Assembly (NCBI GenBank): GCA_023238725.1
Contig: CM041551.1
Location: 12,761,242-12,825,241 of the forward strand
DNA: 64,000 nucleotides
From: Scortum barcoo
Taxonomy: Eukaryota; Chordata; Actinopteri; Centrarchiformes; Terapontidae
Reading direction: 5' to 3'
Each line of letters starts with the position of its first letter. Within the stretch, counting starts at the first letter, position 1. Below, one piece after another: positions 1 through 12,740 of this stretch. Both the position numbers and the translations under genes were made by a program. The notes beneath the pieces are model-generated. The model was not told where the DNA came from. It did not search any database and was given only the letters and a program-made list of their open reading frames with translations.

Positions 1-3000
1 TGGTGCTCTGCTAATTCCAGGCCAGATATTTCATGGAAACCATCGCAGAAGCACATAGGAGGCTGAGAAAACAGCTTTTCTTCTCTCCAAACCCAAATGA
101 GGCTTTTCATTTGGCAGCCATTTACTTGTCAGGATCTGATGCAATGAGATGTAATGACTGGACTAACAACGCACAGGGAGTCGCAGCCCCGGCCAGCCAG
201 CGTCTCACTCCACAAATCGCTTTGCTCTGACAACTTCACAGTCCGTCAGGTATCAATGGACGAGCTGCTTACCTTAATCAGATTAGGTCAAATCTGAGTT
301 TTAGCGCTTCAGGGCCACAGTGTAACTGATGGCAGTAACACACAGTAACAAGTTTTGAGTTAAACAAAGATTAGAACGAAATGGTCTTTCTCACTTGGAA
401 ACCTCTATGAATTGGTTGTCTGTTTCGCTTTCACACATTTTCAGCTGTTCTACAGAGAGACAGATTATGTGTTGAGTCGCTGGAGTTTCTGGTTGACATT
501 CAATTCATTCCAAAATAATTCATACTCACTCACTCTCACACACAAATTGTTAATAAACAGCAATGACACATATGTTGCTTTACATTTTTGAGTAGACACA
601 GCACTTTAGGACCTCAACATGTTGCTGAAAATACATATTAGAGTATAAAGCATGATTTTTCTCCAATAGTTTGTTAGTTTATCGATCCTTTCTTACCAGC
701 CCCAAGCCTTATTTGTTCCTACTGAAGACATAAATCTTTAAAGACGAGTCACAAACATACAGTCTCTATTATCAAAAAAGGGTTAGTAATTGTTTAAAAT
801 ATCTGGGTGCTGCAGTTTTAGATACTCAAGCAAGAGTACATTTTGACTTTACTGGAGACTATTTTCAGCTGTGGATTGATGCACAGTTGGTAATCTCACA
901 CCTCAACATGGTTTCTGTGGATTAAAAAATAAATAAACCAAACAACAAAATACTACAGTTCCCGTGTTCAAGGTAATGAAGAAAAATGTTTCCTAGTACA
1001 ATGAAGCTTTATGGCACAGAGGAATAAGATATATCAGGCTTAGGCTAAACAGACAATACTTGTTAGGATCAGTTCATTGGTGGTTTTGGTCTTTTCATGG
1101 GATTTGGTCTTTTCATGGGATTTCTTTGCAGTAAAAAAAGAGAATATATTATTCTTTAAATGTGCTCTAGTGTTGCACAGCAGTGAAGTGTTTGCCAGTT
1201 TTGCTTCTTTCGTACTGCTTAAGCCTTGTGTAAAATTTACCCCAGAGTCCTTGGGAAGATGGTTTGGTTTTTCAAAATCTCTTCTTGGGAAAAACAACAA
1301 AACACAAGTTCTAATTTTTTTAATTGTATTTGTGGTTTTCCTTGCTGAGGCTGAGTAGTATACATTCTCCTGCACAGACATAATGTCATTCTGCCCTGTC
1401 ATTACTCCAATGGGAGCTCAAGGCTGCAACAAAACAGTTCAGACACCAAACTGAATGTTTCACAGAGCCCAGTAACCTTCAGCCTTTGTAAAAGTCTGTG
1501 GTCAAAATACTCTGTCTGTCCAACTACATGTGAATGTCTCCCGTGACATATAGAATTTTAGTGGAAGCAGCAAGCGCTGGGATTTATGCAGGCTTGTTGG
1601 TTATAAGATCTTTACATTGCCAAAAAGAACATGAGAAGAAAAAAGCCTGAAGTTGTAGTTATATATTAATCTGGAGAAAAGCCTGTGATTTCATGCACAC
1701 TTGGCTTTTGAGGTTATTCCTGGAACACGCCGCTGTACATTAATAAAGTGTTTATGATGTGTGGACCACACCTGCAGGGGTGTGTGCAGCGCAGCTAGCG
1801 AGGGGAGTTACTGTGAGTTTTGGCTGCCCTGGAGTCCCTGGCACATCCTGCCACTCTGCTGTGTGCAGCACTTTGCTGTGACTTAAGTGCTGGGTAAAGA
1901 AGGAGTACAATCTTTAACAGCACAGATTTCATAGATATGTTTTGGGGATGTGTCATTCTCAAGCCTTCCACCTCTCATGAGATTCACGCTGGACAGCTAC
2001 ATGCTGATGGTGAAGTCAATATTCAGTGCACCATTTTGACTGAGAGAAAGGAGGGAAAAAAGCTGGACTTTTAAGTGCAGGTCCTTATTACAGATTTATG
2101 AGCCTATTTCAGGCAATGCTGCTCAGGAAAGCTGATTATCTGCACCTCCAGGGAAGTGTTGGAGCGTCAGACACATCTTCATTACTTTGGTCCAGTGCTA
2201 TACTGGGCAGCTGATCGGGAGGAGTTGAATGTTTTCCTTCAAAGCCAAAGTTCCCTGACTGATAAGCTTGTTTACTCTATGTGCGGGATGGGCCCGTGTC
2301 TCAATGTGCAGATGAACATGTCTGAAGTGGAAGTGTTAATTTATGCCACTTTACTACAACAAGATGCAATATGATGTTTTTGCAGCTGTGAGTAGAAAAT
2401 AGATGTGTTGTTGTAGAAACTTTGTGTCGTTGTTGCTCTGCACGGAGCTTCTTTGGCATTGTGCGTAACCGCGATGGACTTGCCAGCGCTGAATTTCTCA
2501 TTATGTATGAGCTCATAAACAGTCAATCACCAGTAGTGGCTCCCTTGGGTGTTTGTGTATGTATCAATCTCTTGTTTTAACGTGGAAACAATGCCTCAAA
2601 ATCATAGTTTATGTTCATATTTCCCCCATGATGTCATTTTTGCACCAGTGTTTAAATATTTAAGGCAAAAATGTTAGCTGTTCGCAGGTTTTTAAGTACT
2701 CTCAAAGGAAAAGCCAAAATAATGATAGTGACATCAGGGATGCTAATGTTTTTATACATTTATACATTTTATACGTTTTTGGAAATACATCTACTGAGAC
2801 AAACATCTTGATTGCCCCCTGGTGGCTGGTTGCAGTGTAGGCCATAAACCCCGCCTACAATGCTAGCAGCAAACTAAAAGTGGAAAAGTACATGTCAAAT
2901 AACTTTTTCCCAAAGATGGTTTGTGTCATTTTATGTAGTTCTTATCGTGCTGATGTTTCTCAAATTTCCCTTTTTCTGATAAATTTGGCTTTAATTGTAA

Positions 3001-3699
3001 TTTGACACTATTAGATCCAATAGACCCACTATTATATCAGGAAGCTATCCAAGCCCTGTAAGCTTCTGTCTCTTCATTGTACATTTCCACAGTGGTGGAC
3101 TTTGATCCTGACAGCATATTATAAAAATGTCAATTTTCATGATGAAGCGTTATAATGGCTGGCAGAGCTTTTTTTTTTTTCCAGAACCAATGAGAGTTAT
3201 CTCTTGTGACACAGAATGCATTAGAAAGATTTATGTCAGATTTTCACATCCGCTCACAATAAAGATTTAAGTTAGAAATCAGCAAAGTGGCCCCTTAATT
3301 AGGAGGCAGCCTGTAGATCTATGGATTGTGAGACACGGTGAAGCAAATGCAATCGTGCTGCAATCCGTCCTGAGAGAGGCCACAGGGGAAAATAGTGTGG
3401 GTTGACTCTTTCTTCACTCCCACACTAGCTGTCTCTGAATACTTTAACCTTCACTCAGAATGCAGTTTTAACTGGAAAGAAAGAAAGAGAAAGGAGTTCA
3501 GTCCTGCTCTGAAGTCCCCGTGCTGGCTTCCAGTTTAGAATAGAGCTTTAACATCCTTTTACTAGTTTATAAATCTTGTCACAGACTGAATTATTGATAT
3601 GCTGCCAATATATGTCCTCAGTAGGGTCTGACATGAGTCTAAATGGCACCATTTTAGCTTTGCCTTTGCCTAAGATCAGTTATCAGCTTTTATTATTAC
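1..3699. other. Non-coding stretch, probably ctdspl intron 1 or upstream flank
   Basis: No open frame here has recognisable protein similarity or a convincing exon structure. The sequence is AT-rich, with short homopolymers such as a T run near 3170. One small oddity is a perfect 18-bp tandem duplication at 1086-1121. I infer intron 1 of ctdspl because the first coding exon found (18498) starts in the middle of a codon and the family's N-terminal exon is absent from the window. Confidence 0.5.
1086..1121. repeat. 18-bp perfect tandem duplication
   Basis: The unit TTGGTCTTTTCATGGGAT occurs twice head to tail at 1086-1103 and 1104-1121. A closely related string lies inverted at about 3777-3796, inside the MITE that starts at 3700. 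This may be repeat debris rather than a functional element. Confidence 0.6.
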
Positions 3700-4375
3700 C
3701 AGTGGTGGAAGAAGTGTTTAACTTAACCTATAAGTCTGACTGTATTTTTGACAGATTTTTCTTTCTTGTCGAAAAGTCCATTGAAAAGACCAAAACCCAC
3801 AAAAAATGGAATCCTTTTAACAGTCTTTCCAAAGCCAGCGTCGTCCTCTGTGCCTCCATTGTGGTGCAGATACTCTTAAAACAGCAGTGAGCCTCACTGT
3901 TGCACTGGTTGACATGTTCCTGCATCACCATGAACATGACCACTGTAGTTTATTTTGAGTCAACCCCACACAAACAGTTCTGATACCGGAAATACTCACA
4001 AGTGCACTAATTGACTCACCAAAAATAGTCCCAATCACATGCACTGTTTGCTTCTGTTTGAGTGATGCTTGCTAAAAAGTCTGTTTTCTTAGTAGACTTT
4101 TTAGAAATATGAAACGCTGTGACTCTTCTGTAGCAACACATGCTTTGGAAACAGACCAAGTAGGATAAGTATTAGGGGAAGTATTTAGAGATGGCCTAAA
4201 ACATTGATGGTTTTGTTTCAAGGGATTTGTGGAAAGAAACGTACAACATTTCCCCCTGAAATGTCGTGAAACTGAAGAATAAAGTGGCGTAAAAAGTTGA
4301 AAGTTGTAAAAACCTAAAAGTTGTATTTATAAGTACAATAATGAAGTAAATGTTCCCTGTTACATTCCACCACAG
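3700..4375 (+). mobile_element. hAT-like MITE, family A copy 1
   Basis: The left end reads CAGTGGTGGAAGAAGT and the right end TTCCACCACAG, so the termini are imperfect inverted repeats. The flanking 8-mers ATTATTAC (3692-3699) and ACTATTAC (4376-4383) match at 7 of 8 bases, as expected for the 8-bp duplication made by hAT transposases. There is no transposase frame, so it is non-autonomous. The right-hand part (about 4230-4375) resembles the teleost GTGGTGGAA repeat I know from fish genomes. Related copies lie at 17848-18444, 37600-37790 and 39640-39860. Confidence 0.6.
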
Positions 4376-7300
4376 ACTATTACTATAAATGTAACTATGA
4401 ATTACAAGGAAACTGCATTTTTCCTATTTTTTATGAGCGTATTTATTTGTATCATTCAGTTTCATCACGTTTTTGCTAGAGTGAGTACAGTCAGTCCTCA
4501 GTCAAATGAGGACACGTCCCGTTTCTGTTCCTGTTCATATCAAAAGTTTCATTCCTGTCAACGATTGGTCTGTGTGTTTGAGTTGACAAAGTGTCATGTA
4601 AGAATTTATTTCTACACGTGTTTAATTAACTTTAATTCAGTCAGTGGTTTGTTTGTTTAAGGTAAAGCATTTAGAGTTATAATTTAGAGGGTAATGGGTG
4701 ATGATTACTCATATATGAAACATTTCTATCTCCCCTTTCCTATGCAATTCCTTGTGATTGGCCAGTTCAAAGGAGTGAATGCGTGTGTGCCTGTTGCACA
4801 TGAGAAACTCAACATTTCTCTGCTCTCCGTGAAGTATTTTGTTATCCCGGTAGTTCTGCTGCACAGCGATGGTTTGGGTTTTTTTCCGGGCCTCTTTTTA
4901 TGTCTGTGTGCCTTGGATCGTGTGTTTGACGGCATTGTGGGGAAGTTTTATGTCCGAATGTTGTCTCAAGTGTAGCTCATATGCTGTGGCTGCTTGTTTT
5001 GGAGCAAAACACTACTTCAAAATGTCTGCCGTGGGCTTTGAAAAGACTATTACAGTAGGATTTCAAGCACATTCTTTATAAAATTAGATTCTTCCCAGTC
5101 AGCCTCCTACCTGAGCATTCAATGGTTGTGATTGCACGATAATAATGTCATTTATATAAACTGGATGGATAAAATATAAAATTTAGTACAAGATAACGGA
5201 AGAATTCCATCCATGCTTAGCGGCTATTTATAGTCTTGTGCCCATTTTCAACTTTTTGCTTAATTGACTGCTGCTGTCAGTGACTTTCAACTCTTCAAAC
5301 TTCTCCTAATGGAGCACAGAAGACAAACGACACTCGGTGCACGGTTGTCTTGCCACGCTTCGATTTAAAGGCACAGTATTGTTGTGGGCTTACATCACTC
5401 TGCCTTTCCTGTATGTTTTGACGCATCGACATTCAATGGCGGATGCATGTAAAGGCCATTATTAATGCTCCAAAAGCCACAATCCCTTTGGAGCAGAGGG
5501 ACCGACTGGATGCTGCCGCTCTATGTTCTGTGTCCATTTCTAACCGGACCGCTGGATTCGAACGCACCACGAGGCAGGATTAATTGAGCATCCATTCAGC
5601 CAAACGGACGTTGTCAAAACAGATCAATACAGCCAAAGGAAGGTAGGGGTCAAGCAACAGAGAGCAGGAGAACGTGCTCGGATAGCACCTGTGCTCCTCT
5701 TGTGTTGTGGGCAGATACCCAGCCTGGCTCTGACAAGGGGATGGCCTTTCTGCATATTTTGTCCTCTTCTGGCTGCCATTCATCACCAGTAATTGGCTAT
5801 TCCGAAAGGGAGATCATGTTTTGTCCATAATGATTTTCTGTCACCCTCCCTGACTTATGCTGCCTGCCAGTTGGTGAGATATTTGACAGAAGAGCATCAA
5901 AGGTTTATACATTTTTAAACAGATGAGCACGGGATAAGCAAATACACGAGTATGGAGGCTGTAAGAGACACAAAGAGGCCTCTCCAGAGGTAAAGGTGAA
6001 TAGTGTTTAACTGTGATTCTCAGAGGACAGAAAGTAGGACATGCTGTGAGTGGAGATGCAGAGATGAACGCCTCTCAGAGAGCAGAGGCATGGGAATCTG
6101 TAGCAGTGATACACACACGTGCACACACACAAATAAATGACCTAGTTGTTTACTTCCTTTCCATTCATAGCAAGCAGCGGTTTAATAAATCTGATATACC
6201 GAGAAAAACTCAATTTGTTATTTTTATGCTACAATCATGTACACTGAGAGCAAAAAAAGCCACTGATTTGACAGGTTTCGTTTAAAGAAAAAAAGAACCC
6301 CGCTGATGTCACAGTGATGTCATCAGTGTTTTTTTTTTCACTAACTGAAGGCAAAGAGATTGTAAGATGTAGACATTCACCAGACAGAGAAGGCTTTACG
6401 AACAAGATGCTGTTGGTTGTAATGTGGGAAATGTAGGATTAAGTGTTTTTGGACTGAAAGGTCAAGATGTCTTAGCCTGTGCTGCTTCATTTTCTATCTT
6501 TTTTCCCAGATTAAATTCCACTCTAACTCAACCTTCAGGATCAATTTTACAGCTGCACGGACTGAATCTCTGGGGTCACCAAGTGTACGAGCATGTCCAT
6601 ATTCAAGCCTGAAGACAGGCCTTTAATTTCATCTTCTTCTAACGTGCCTTTTTTTAACCAACAGACAGGCAGGGAGGATATCCCATCAGTCACCGTGCCT
6701 CTGGCACTGAGCGCACAGTTGTGGATGAGAATATAAAAAGATATATAAATAATGAACTGCCGCAGCCCCAAACAACGTGGGCTGCGTTGCTGCCAGTTGC
6801 GTAACACCGGCAGAGTAGTCAGATCTCCCTCATTATTTCTCCCTGAGCTCTCAGTGGGTTAATTCCCCTGCGCTTGTCATCTCCTTCATTTCAAGAAGCA
6901 GCAGCAGCCCCTGTCCCCCCACCCCCACCCGCCCCCGGGGCTGCGGGCAGGCTGCCACCACCGTCACAGCGCCCACGCCGCTGAGGCAGGAAAGCAGGGG
7001 CAGACCCGCCCACGTCTGTGTGTCAGGGTTCAGCGGGGAGAATTACTGCCGCGCACAACATGGATGCCGACCGAGTCATTTATGTGTTTACATCTCTGCC
7101 AGCCTTCCAGTAGAACTTGGTTATTGAGTAAATGTCAGTTACATAAGGTCATGTAGGATGCATATGTGTGTAAAAATCCTGGATATTTAGGGAAATAGAG
7201 CCAGAAGGGCAGCTGAGGGTCAGTGACTGTGACTAAAGGCATCTGCTAGTACCGAATGTACCTCAACAGCCTGTAATTTTCACCCCAGCCTCAGCTGTCT

Positions 7301-7724
7301 GCGCGGGGAAGTAAGGCGGCTTAATGGGAGTTTATTTTATCATACTGTGCTATTATTGCCTTAATGGCCTCACACATAACCCACCAAGGACCTCAGCAAA
7401 GTGAGCACACACAGGCTCAACTGTCAGGCACAGCTCATCTGACGCTACCTAACTCCACTCAGCTGTTTGGATTTGCTCCGGGTGTGTGTGTGTCTGTAAG
7501 CAGACACATGTTCAAGTGTATTGTGAAGCAGATGCTCTTTGGAGTAAATATTGTTTTGGAAGCCGATCTATTGTAATTATCATCGCCTCTATCATTGCCT
7601 CTCTTGGTGGGATTTTCTCTTGTGTGGAAACGATCAATAATCTGTTTTTGATGAATGTGAGCAGAACTCTTTCTTCAGTAAAAAAAAAAAAAAAAAAAAA
7701 CATTTTGGGGCTCTTAAGAAGCCC
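4376..7724. other. Non-coding stretch with a GC-rich island
   Basis: I see no supported gene. The short frames at 4397-4975 and 6013-6807 have no recognisable similarity and no splice context. A GC-rich, CpG-containing patch at about 6895-7060 stands out from the AT-rich surroundings. Confidence 0.4.
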
Positions 7725-8050
7725 TTAAACAATTAGTTGGCTAATCGATTAGTTGGTGAACAAAAAAGACTGTAGCTCAGCTGGTGTAAACAGTCTCTGT
7801 TTCTCGGCCACATGCTTGGCACTGAATGGCTGAAATGGCAGTCACTTTGGATGAAAACATCTGCTAAATGTATGTAATGTGAAATATATCGATTCGTTAA
7901 GCATTTTAGTCATTTATCAAGCAAAATGTTCAAACATTTGCTGTTTCTAGTTTCTCAAATGTGGTGGTTTCCTGCCTCTTGTTGTTTTACACTCTTGCAT
8001 ATGGAAAATATTTGGGTTCAGGTCAGACAAAGAGCTATTTAAAGATAACT
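7725..8050 (+). repeat. AATCGATTAGT-type teleost repeat (family B), split by a SINE
   Basis: The segment begins ATTAGTTGGCTAATCGATTAG and, after the SINE, continues with an AAGCAAAATGTTCAAAC motif and a GACAAAG motif. The same motifs in the same order occur at 26392-26692. I recognise this layout as a dispersed repeat of percomorph genomes. The interruption at about 7768-7884 is a tRNA-derived SINE, so the SINE inserted later. Confidence 0.5.
7768..7884 (+). mobile_element. Truncated tRNA-derived SINE
   Basis: The sequence TAGCTCAGCTGG at 7773-7784 is a perfect RNA polymerase III A-box of tRNA type. The 3' part (about 7843-7880) has the fish SINE tail, ACTTTGGATGAAAACATCTG followed by CTAAATG and TGTAATGT steps. 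There is no clear B-box between them, so the copy looks internally deleted or decayed. It is not a functional tRNA gene because no cloverleaf can be drawn. Confidence 0.6.
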
Positions 8051-9719
8051 CCTCACACAATGTTCACAATTAATGAGTGGGAAACCTAAAACCGTACCAA
8101 ATTTTAAGGCAGTCAGTCCAAAAGTTGTCAAGACATTTGAGTTAAGAATCAAAGCGCTGGACTGACAGACTGACATTGCCATCCCCCAGAGCCATGCCGA
8201 GTCTTGTCTCAACGTAAGAATAAGATTAAAGTGTTTCTGTTCTTAGTGTCCTCCCATGTGGAGATGTGGTGTGTTCCTGCAGGGATTCCTTCTACACTGT
8301 TATTTTGCTGACACGGTGCACAACAAGGAGTTCCCCACTCGCTGCTGTCTGTCTGTTGTTGTTAGTGATCGCCGGGGACAGAAACAGCTTCATCTTCAGG
8401 TGCTCACTCTGCTTCTGAGCGTTGTCAACTCAAGACATTAGGTTTCAGGCTCCAGGCTAACAGTGGATTACCTGTGCGTATGTGTGCGCGTGTGTGCAGA
8501 GTCCTGATCTTCGTTTTTTTTAGCTGTATTTTATCTTGCACTGTGTTATATAAGCCTCAGACAGCTGGTCCCACTCTTAACACAAACACCCCACACTCAA
8601 AATCTCAGTGAGGGGAGGAGGCAAATAATCTGTGAAATCATGCCCACTGCCTGAGGCCACGGCAGGGTTTAGCATGTCATTTTGGGCTGTGGCGTCTCCT
8701 CGCCACGATGTTAAGTTCTCGCTGTGTCAAGAAGGCTTTTTCTTGAGTTATACAGTAGCTTTGTATGGCAGAGATAGCGTGGAAATCCCTCCCGCTCGCG
8801 GCAGTTTTATTTTGGTGTATGTTAAGTACCCGGCCGCGCCATTTAACACCGGCCTGTTTTCCATCTGAATTATTTAAGCTGCACCTTCACATGGACTGCT
8901 CTCACATTTACCTTCATGCCCCCCAGGTACTGTAGACTTTACCTGCCTGGCTGGGCCACTAACTGCTGCTGGAGTGCAGTTCGAGGTCAGTCACAAAGAC
9001 ACCACCAATACCAATGTATTAAAGGGTCATTTCGGTTTAATACAGCTTCTGTTTTATGTTCTTTTTCATCCTGCTGAACTTCCCAGTCATTCCTCACATC
9101 AGTCACAATCAGTTTTGGGCAATAAAGCATTACTTAATAATGAATTACAGCAAAGTGAGCACTCTTTTTTAGTAGTGTGGAGATTTAGAATTTCAATTAA
9201 AATTAAATTAGAGTTGCTAATCCCAGTTACAATCCCCAATACTTTGATAATTTGGGTGTAATTTTCTTGCTGTCTTAGCGGGAGTTTAATGAGCATGTTC
9301 AGAGGACTGCTGAGGAATATATTAACTAGTCCCACAGTTAGACCAGTTACCCCTGCAAAGAAAAAATGCGACTGCCGGTAACTCAAAAGTTCACTTATTG
9401 GGTCATATTAGCCACCAACAAGCCACCAGTAGCTTCCCATGTATTCAGTTGACCATTCAGTACTGTGCACCTAGACTAAGCTACCGTTTGCTGTGAATGG
9501 TCAGTGTAAAATAAATAAATGAATGCTTTCTTATTTTATAGTTCTCCACCTTTTAAAATATGGAAGAGTCGACGTGGTTGTGGAGTTTTTTAAATTATGA
9601 CTCTTGACAGTGATAAGCTGAGTAACAACATTTAAGTTACAACTATCTTTTCCTGTTGAATATAAAGTAATTCAATAGTTTTTTCCCCAATTAGTATGTA
9701 ATGAGTAATAAAGGCCAGG
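8051..9719. other. Non-coding stretch, nothing recognised
   Basis: There are short frames only, with no family similarity and no exon-like splice pairs. I see nothing functional that I can support. Confidence 0.4.
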
Positions 9720-10200
9720 TAATTGCTGAGATCTGGGAATGCTTAGAGATTGCTAAAGAGAGACACTGTAAAAGACTCTCCTGGTCACAATTAGGCCAGC
9801 TGATTTGGAGGTGAAATTGAAGTAAAAAGGTGAAATTTGTGAATAGGGTTAGTAGTTTGCTTACCTTACTAACTGTAGGTGGTCCCCCTCATAGGGATTA
9901 CACCTGACATTTCAGCTGTGCTCACATTCATATCAAATATCAGTGGTTTAGATGAGGGATTTCCCATCTTTTTTTTACCGCAGACTTTTTTATATTGATA
10001 ATTTTGTCAGCCGGATGGGAGCACAGAATGAACCAAGTTCAAGTTCATTACTGAAAAAATTATCTATATTATCATATGATTTACTCAAAGCACTCCATTA
10101 AATCTTACAAAATCCACGGCTCTGGGAGTCTCTGGTTTAAATGATCTGGCTAAACCTGCGTGATCATCAATGTCGTTATGTTCCCAGATCTCAGCAATTA
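9720..10200. mobile_element. 481-bp element with 20-bp perfect terminal inverted repeats
   Basis: TAATTGCTGAGATCTGGGAA at 9720-9739 is repeated in perfect inverted orientation at 10181-10200. The outermost bases are TA on both sides, which would fit a TA duplication of Tc1/mariner type. The roughly 440 bp between them have no coding potential. The simplest reading is a MITE. An alternative is a chance or regulatory inverted repeat, but 20 perfect bases in AT-rich DNA makes chance unlikely. Confidence 0.5.
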
Positions 10201-12040
10201 ACTTTGGTGAGCTCATTGTTCATAACTGATAGCAATTATGGCCAAAACTATGAAAATAAGAACCATGTCATAATAAACCTGAATTAACCTTTAACTGTCC
10301 TGCTGGGCCGCTTCCCCCCCAAGAAGCTTTTGGCTCAAGAGCGATGCATGTCCTGACAAACCTTTGAGACTTTATCCACTGTAAAGGGAGAACCAGCAGC
10401 TAAACTTAAACCCACTTTAAATGTGTCATGTTGTGTTTTGACTGCTTGCATACTTTATGTGCTTTTAAAGCTACAGTAAAGCAGGCCGACGCAGAAGTCT
10501 TGAGTTAAGCCGGGGATCATATTCCCTCTCAGAGCTTGGCATTATTCCATGCTGTGGGTCACGGGGTGATTATCTCTTCCTGTCAGGAATGCGGAGAATT
10601 TCCTGCGTTTTCTCCCTCTTCCGGCCTTGTTAGTGGTCACGCTTGAACATGTGACAGGGAGCCTGGCTCTGATTGACTGTAGAGCCTTCTACAGTATCAC
10701 GGTTACCCAACGTTCGGCAGAAGCGTCGACGCAGGCGATGCCTTAAAGGGCTGTTTTCACAGCTCTCACATCAAGGGAATATGCTGATCGAATGAAGTGT
10801 ATTCAGTGGGTAAATAAAGTGCACCTGCTCTGAGGAGGCTGCAGCTTTGGCCCGATATATATCTCCCACCACGGAGCCTTTGTTAGATAAACCCACTCGC
10901 ATGCACCACCCTTTACCTAGATATTAGTGAGGCGTATCCCTTATTCACAAAAGCTCACGCTGTCTGCTAATTCCTCACGGTCCTGGTACTTCATCGGCCT
11001 AAACGACCGATTCAACTTGTCGCTCTCTTGTTGCAGTTTGTACAGGTCGAGCCTGGCGTGTTCTTAATGGCAAATGTTGCACTTTAACCTTTTGCTGTTA
11101 TTCTCAGGGCTGACGGAAGTGGCATTACTATGCGAGGCGAAGCTGACTCCAGTCACATTCCTGAGCAAGGACACTGAAAGAAAAAAGTTTCTGTGTGCTT
11201 TGGTCCTGTCAGCCTGTGAAGTATGCTGTTTGTTGATCGCTGCACATGTGGCCCTCCGCCTAAACATGTGAACATATGCTCTCTGTGTGCGTGTGTGTTT
11301 GCTCGGTCTCCGGCAGCAGTCAACTCTCAGCTATGTTGTTTGTGTCAAAGGGAGAAAAGGAAAGCTCTGTTTGTGTAGGGTGGTGGCGCAGGAGGGGGTG
11401 GAGTAAGAATCAGACCCAAGTATAGGCTGTCTCGCCACAGTAACTCTCCCCACCCATTCTACGCCCTTCTCTCCCCGTCCAAGCTCCCTCTCCTTTCTCT
11501 CCCGCTCTCTCTCCCACCTGCTTTCATCGGGGCGGTTGTTCGGGGCAGCAGACCAGGGCGGGAAAATGTAGACGGCCTCAAAATGGAGGAGCAGAAGAAT
11601 GACATCAAAGAGTTTGAGGCCAACTTTAGGGAGAGCCAGTGAGGGAGGACTCAGGGTCCCTTCAAACTGGAAACTTACTACGTTGAAGAGTCCAGTCCTT
11701 CACATTACAACCCTTTGTCTCTGAGATTGCTGTTGCCACAACCAATGCAGTGGAGTTACCTCTCTGGATGTAGAGCACTAAAACTTACATTTTAAAGATT
11801 AAAATCTAAAAATCTAATTTCATTTGTATTTCATGAATGTCATTTTGAGGGCTGCTTTCTAATAAGGAACCACCTACAAAGGGTTTATGAGTCTTAACTA
11901 ACTCTACTGCTGATTAATAAATCATTTACTAACCCTTAATAAGTCATTAATCAATGCAACTTTTGAGCCGCTAGGGTGTGGAAAATCTCTCTGGACGATG
12001 AGTCATTAAAAGTCAAGTCATTAATAAAGTCATTAATAAG
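10201..12040. other. Non-coding stretch with a possible internal promoter near 11.3-11.65 kb
   Basis: No exon is supported. At 11440-11650 a CT-rich tract leads into GC boxes (GGGGCGG near 11529), an ATG at 11583 and a donor-like CCA/GTGAGG at about 11638. The short frame from that ATG does not match the ctdspl N-terminus and its exon phase does not fit ctdspl exon 2. Confidence 0.35.
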
Positions 12041-12120
12041 GCAAGTCAAGTTTATTTATACAGCACGGCTCAGACACGAGGCAATTCAGAGTGCTTTACA
12101 TGGGCATTGAAATATATTAA
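12041..12120 (+). repeat. Teleost interspersed repeat fragment
   Basis: The string GTCAAGTTTATTTATACAGC, then GCAATTCAGAGTGCTTTACA, is a repeat end that I recognise from many fish genomes. I do not assign a class. Confidence 0.45.
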
Positions 12121-12728
12121 AGATTGGATGTTTAAGAAAATATTAAAATTGCATTTCAAACAACAACAAAGCAAAAAGCAAAAGCAAATCAATAGTTATA
12201 GATTGCGTTATGTACATTATGTAAACAATAATATTTTAAGACCTGATTTAAATGAGCTGAAATTTTAAAAAGACCAGGTATTCACTGTTTCACATTGCTT
12301 GGTTTTCATCCTGGGAACACTGAGTAATCAGAATGCGTTATTTATTCCAGGGGGGAAATTTGGTGACCTGAGGGGTCAGTAAAGGCCCAAGAGTTTCTTT
12401 CTCCAGGTAGCCATCAACTCTGCTGTTCTAAAAATTAATTAGTCATTCATAAAGAACAGTAAACCCTCAAATAATTAATAAATTAAATGAATTAAATGAA
12501 TAAAAGCTGCAGTTATAAGACAACACAAGTCACTGTCTTCATATTGCCTGATGTGTCCACCCCAATAAAAGCAGCAAATCATCATTGTTTTTTTGTTTTT
12601 TAACTAAAAAATGATCAAATAATTATAAGAATTGCAGCTGACTGATTTTCTGTCACTCATTTTCAAATGAAAGAGGAGGGTGAACAGCACTGAGACTGCA
12701 CCTATTAATTTCTCGTAATTGATCTTTA

Positions 12729-12740
12729 AAGAATTATTAA
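12729..12740 (+). repeat. Left target-site duplication of the retrotransposon
   Basis: AAGAATTATTAA here is repeated exactly at 16158-16169 and brackets the non-LTR element. Part of the right copy overlaps the GATGAA-type tail, so the true duplication may be 10-12 bp. Confidence 0.75.

Noticed and set aside
1..230. First small frame (65 codons) as a terminal exon of itga9
   Set aside because: Expected by synteny to lie upstream, but no integrin cytoplasmic tail motif such as GFFKR is visible.
7768..7790. tRNA gene suggested by the A-box
   Set aside because: No anticodon arm, no B-box and a SINE tail downstream; it is a SINE.
11583..11640. ATG frame starting MEEQKNDIKEFEANF as ctdspl exon 1
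   Set aside because: The sequence does not resemble the SCP N-terminus. The donor leaves phase 2, while ctdspl exon 2 needs phase 1.
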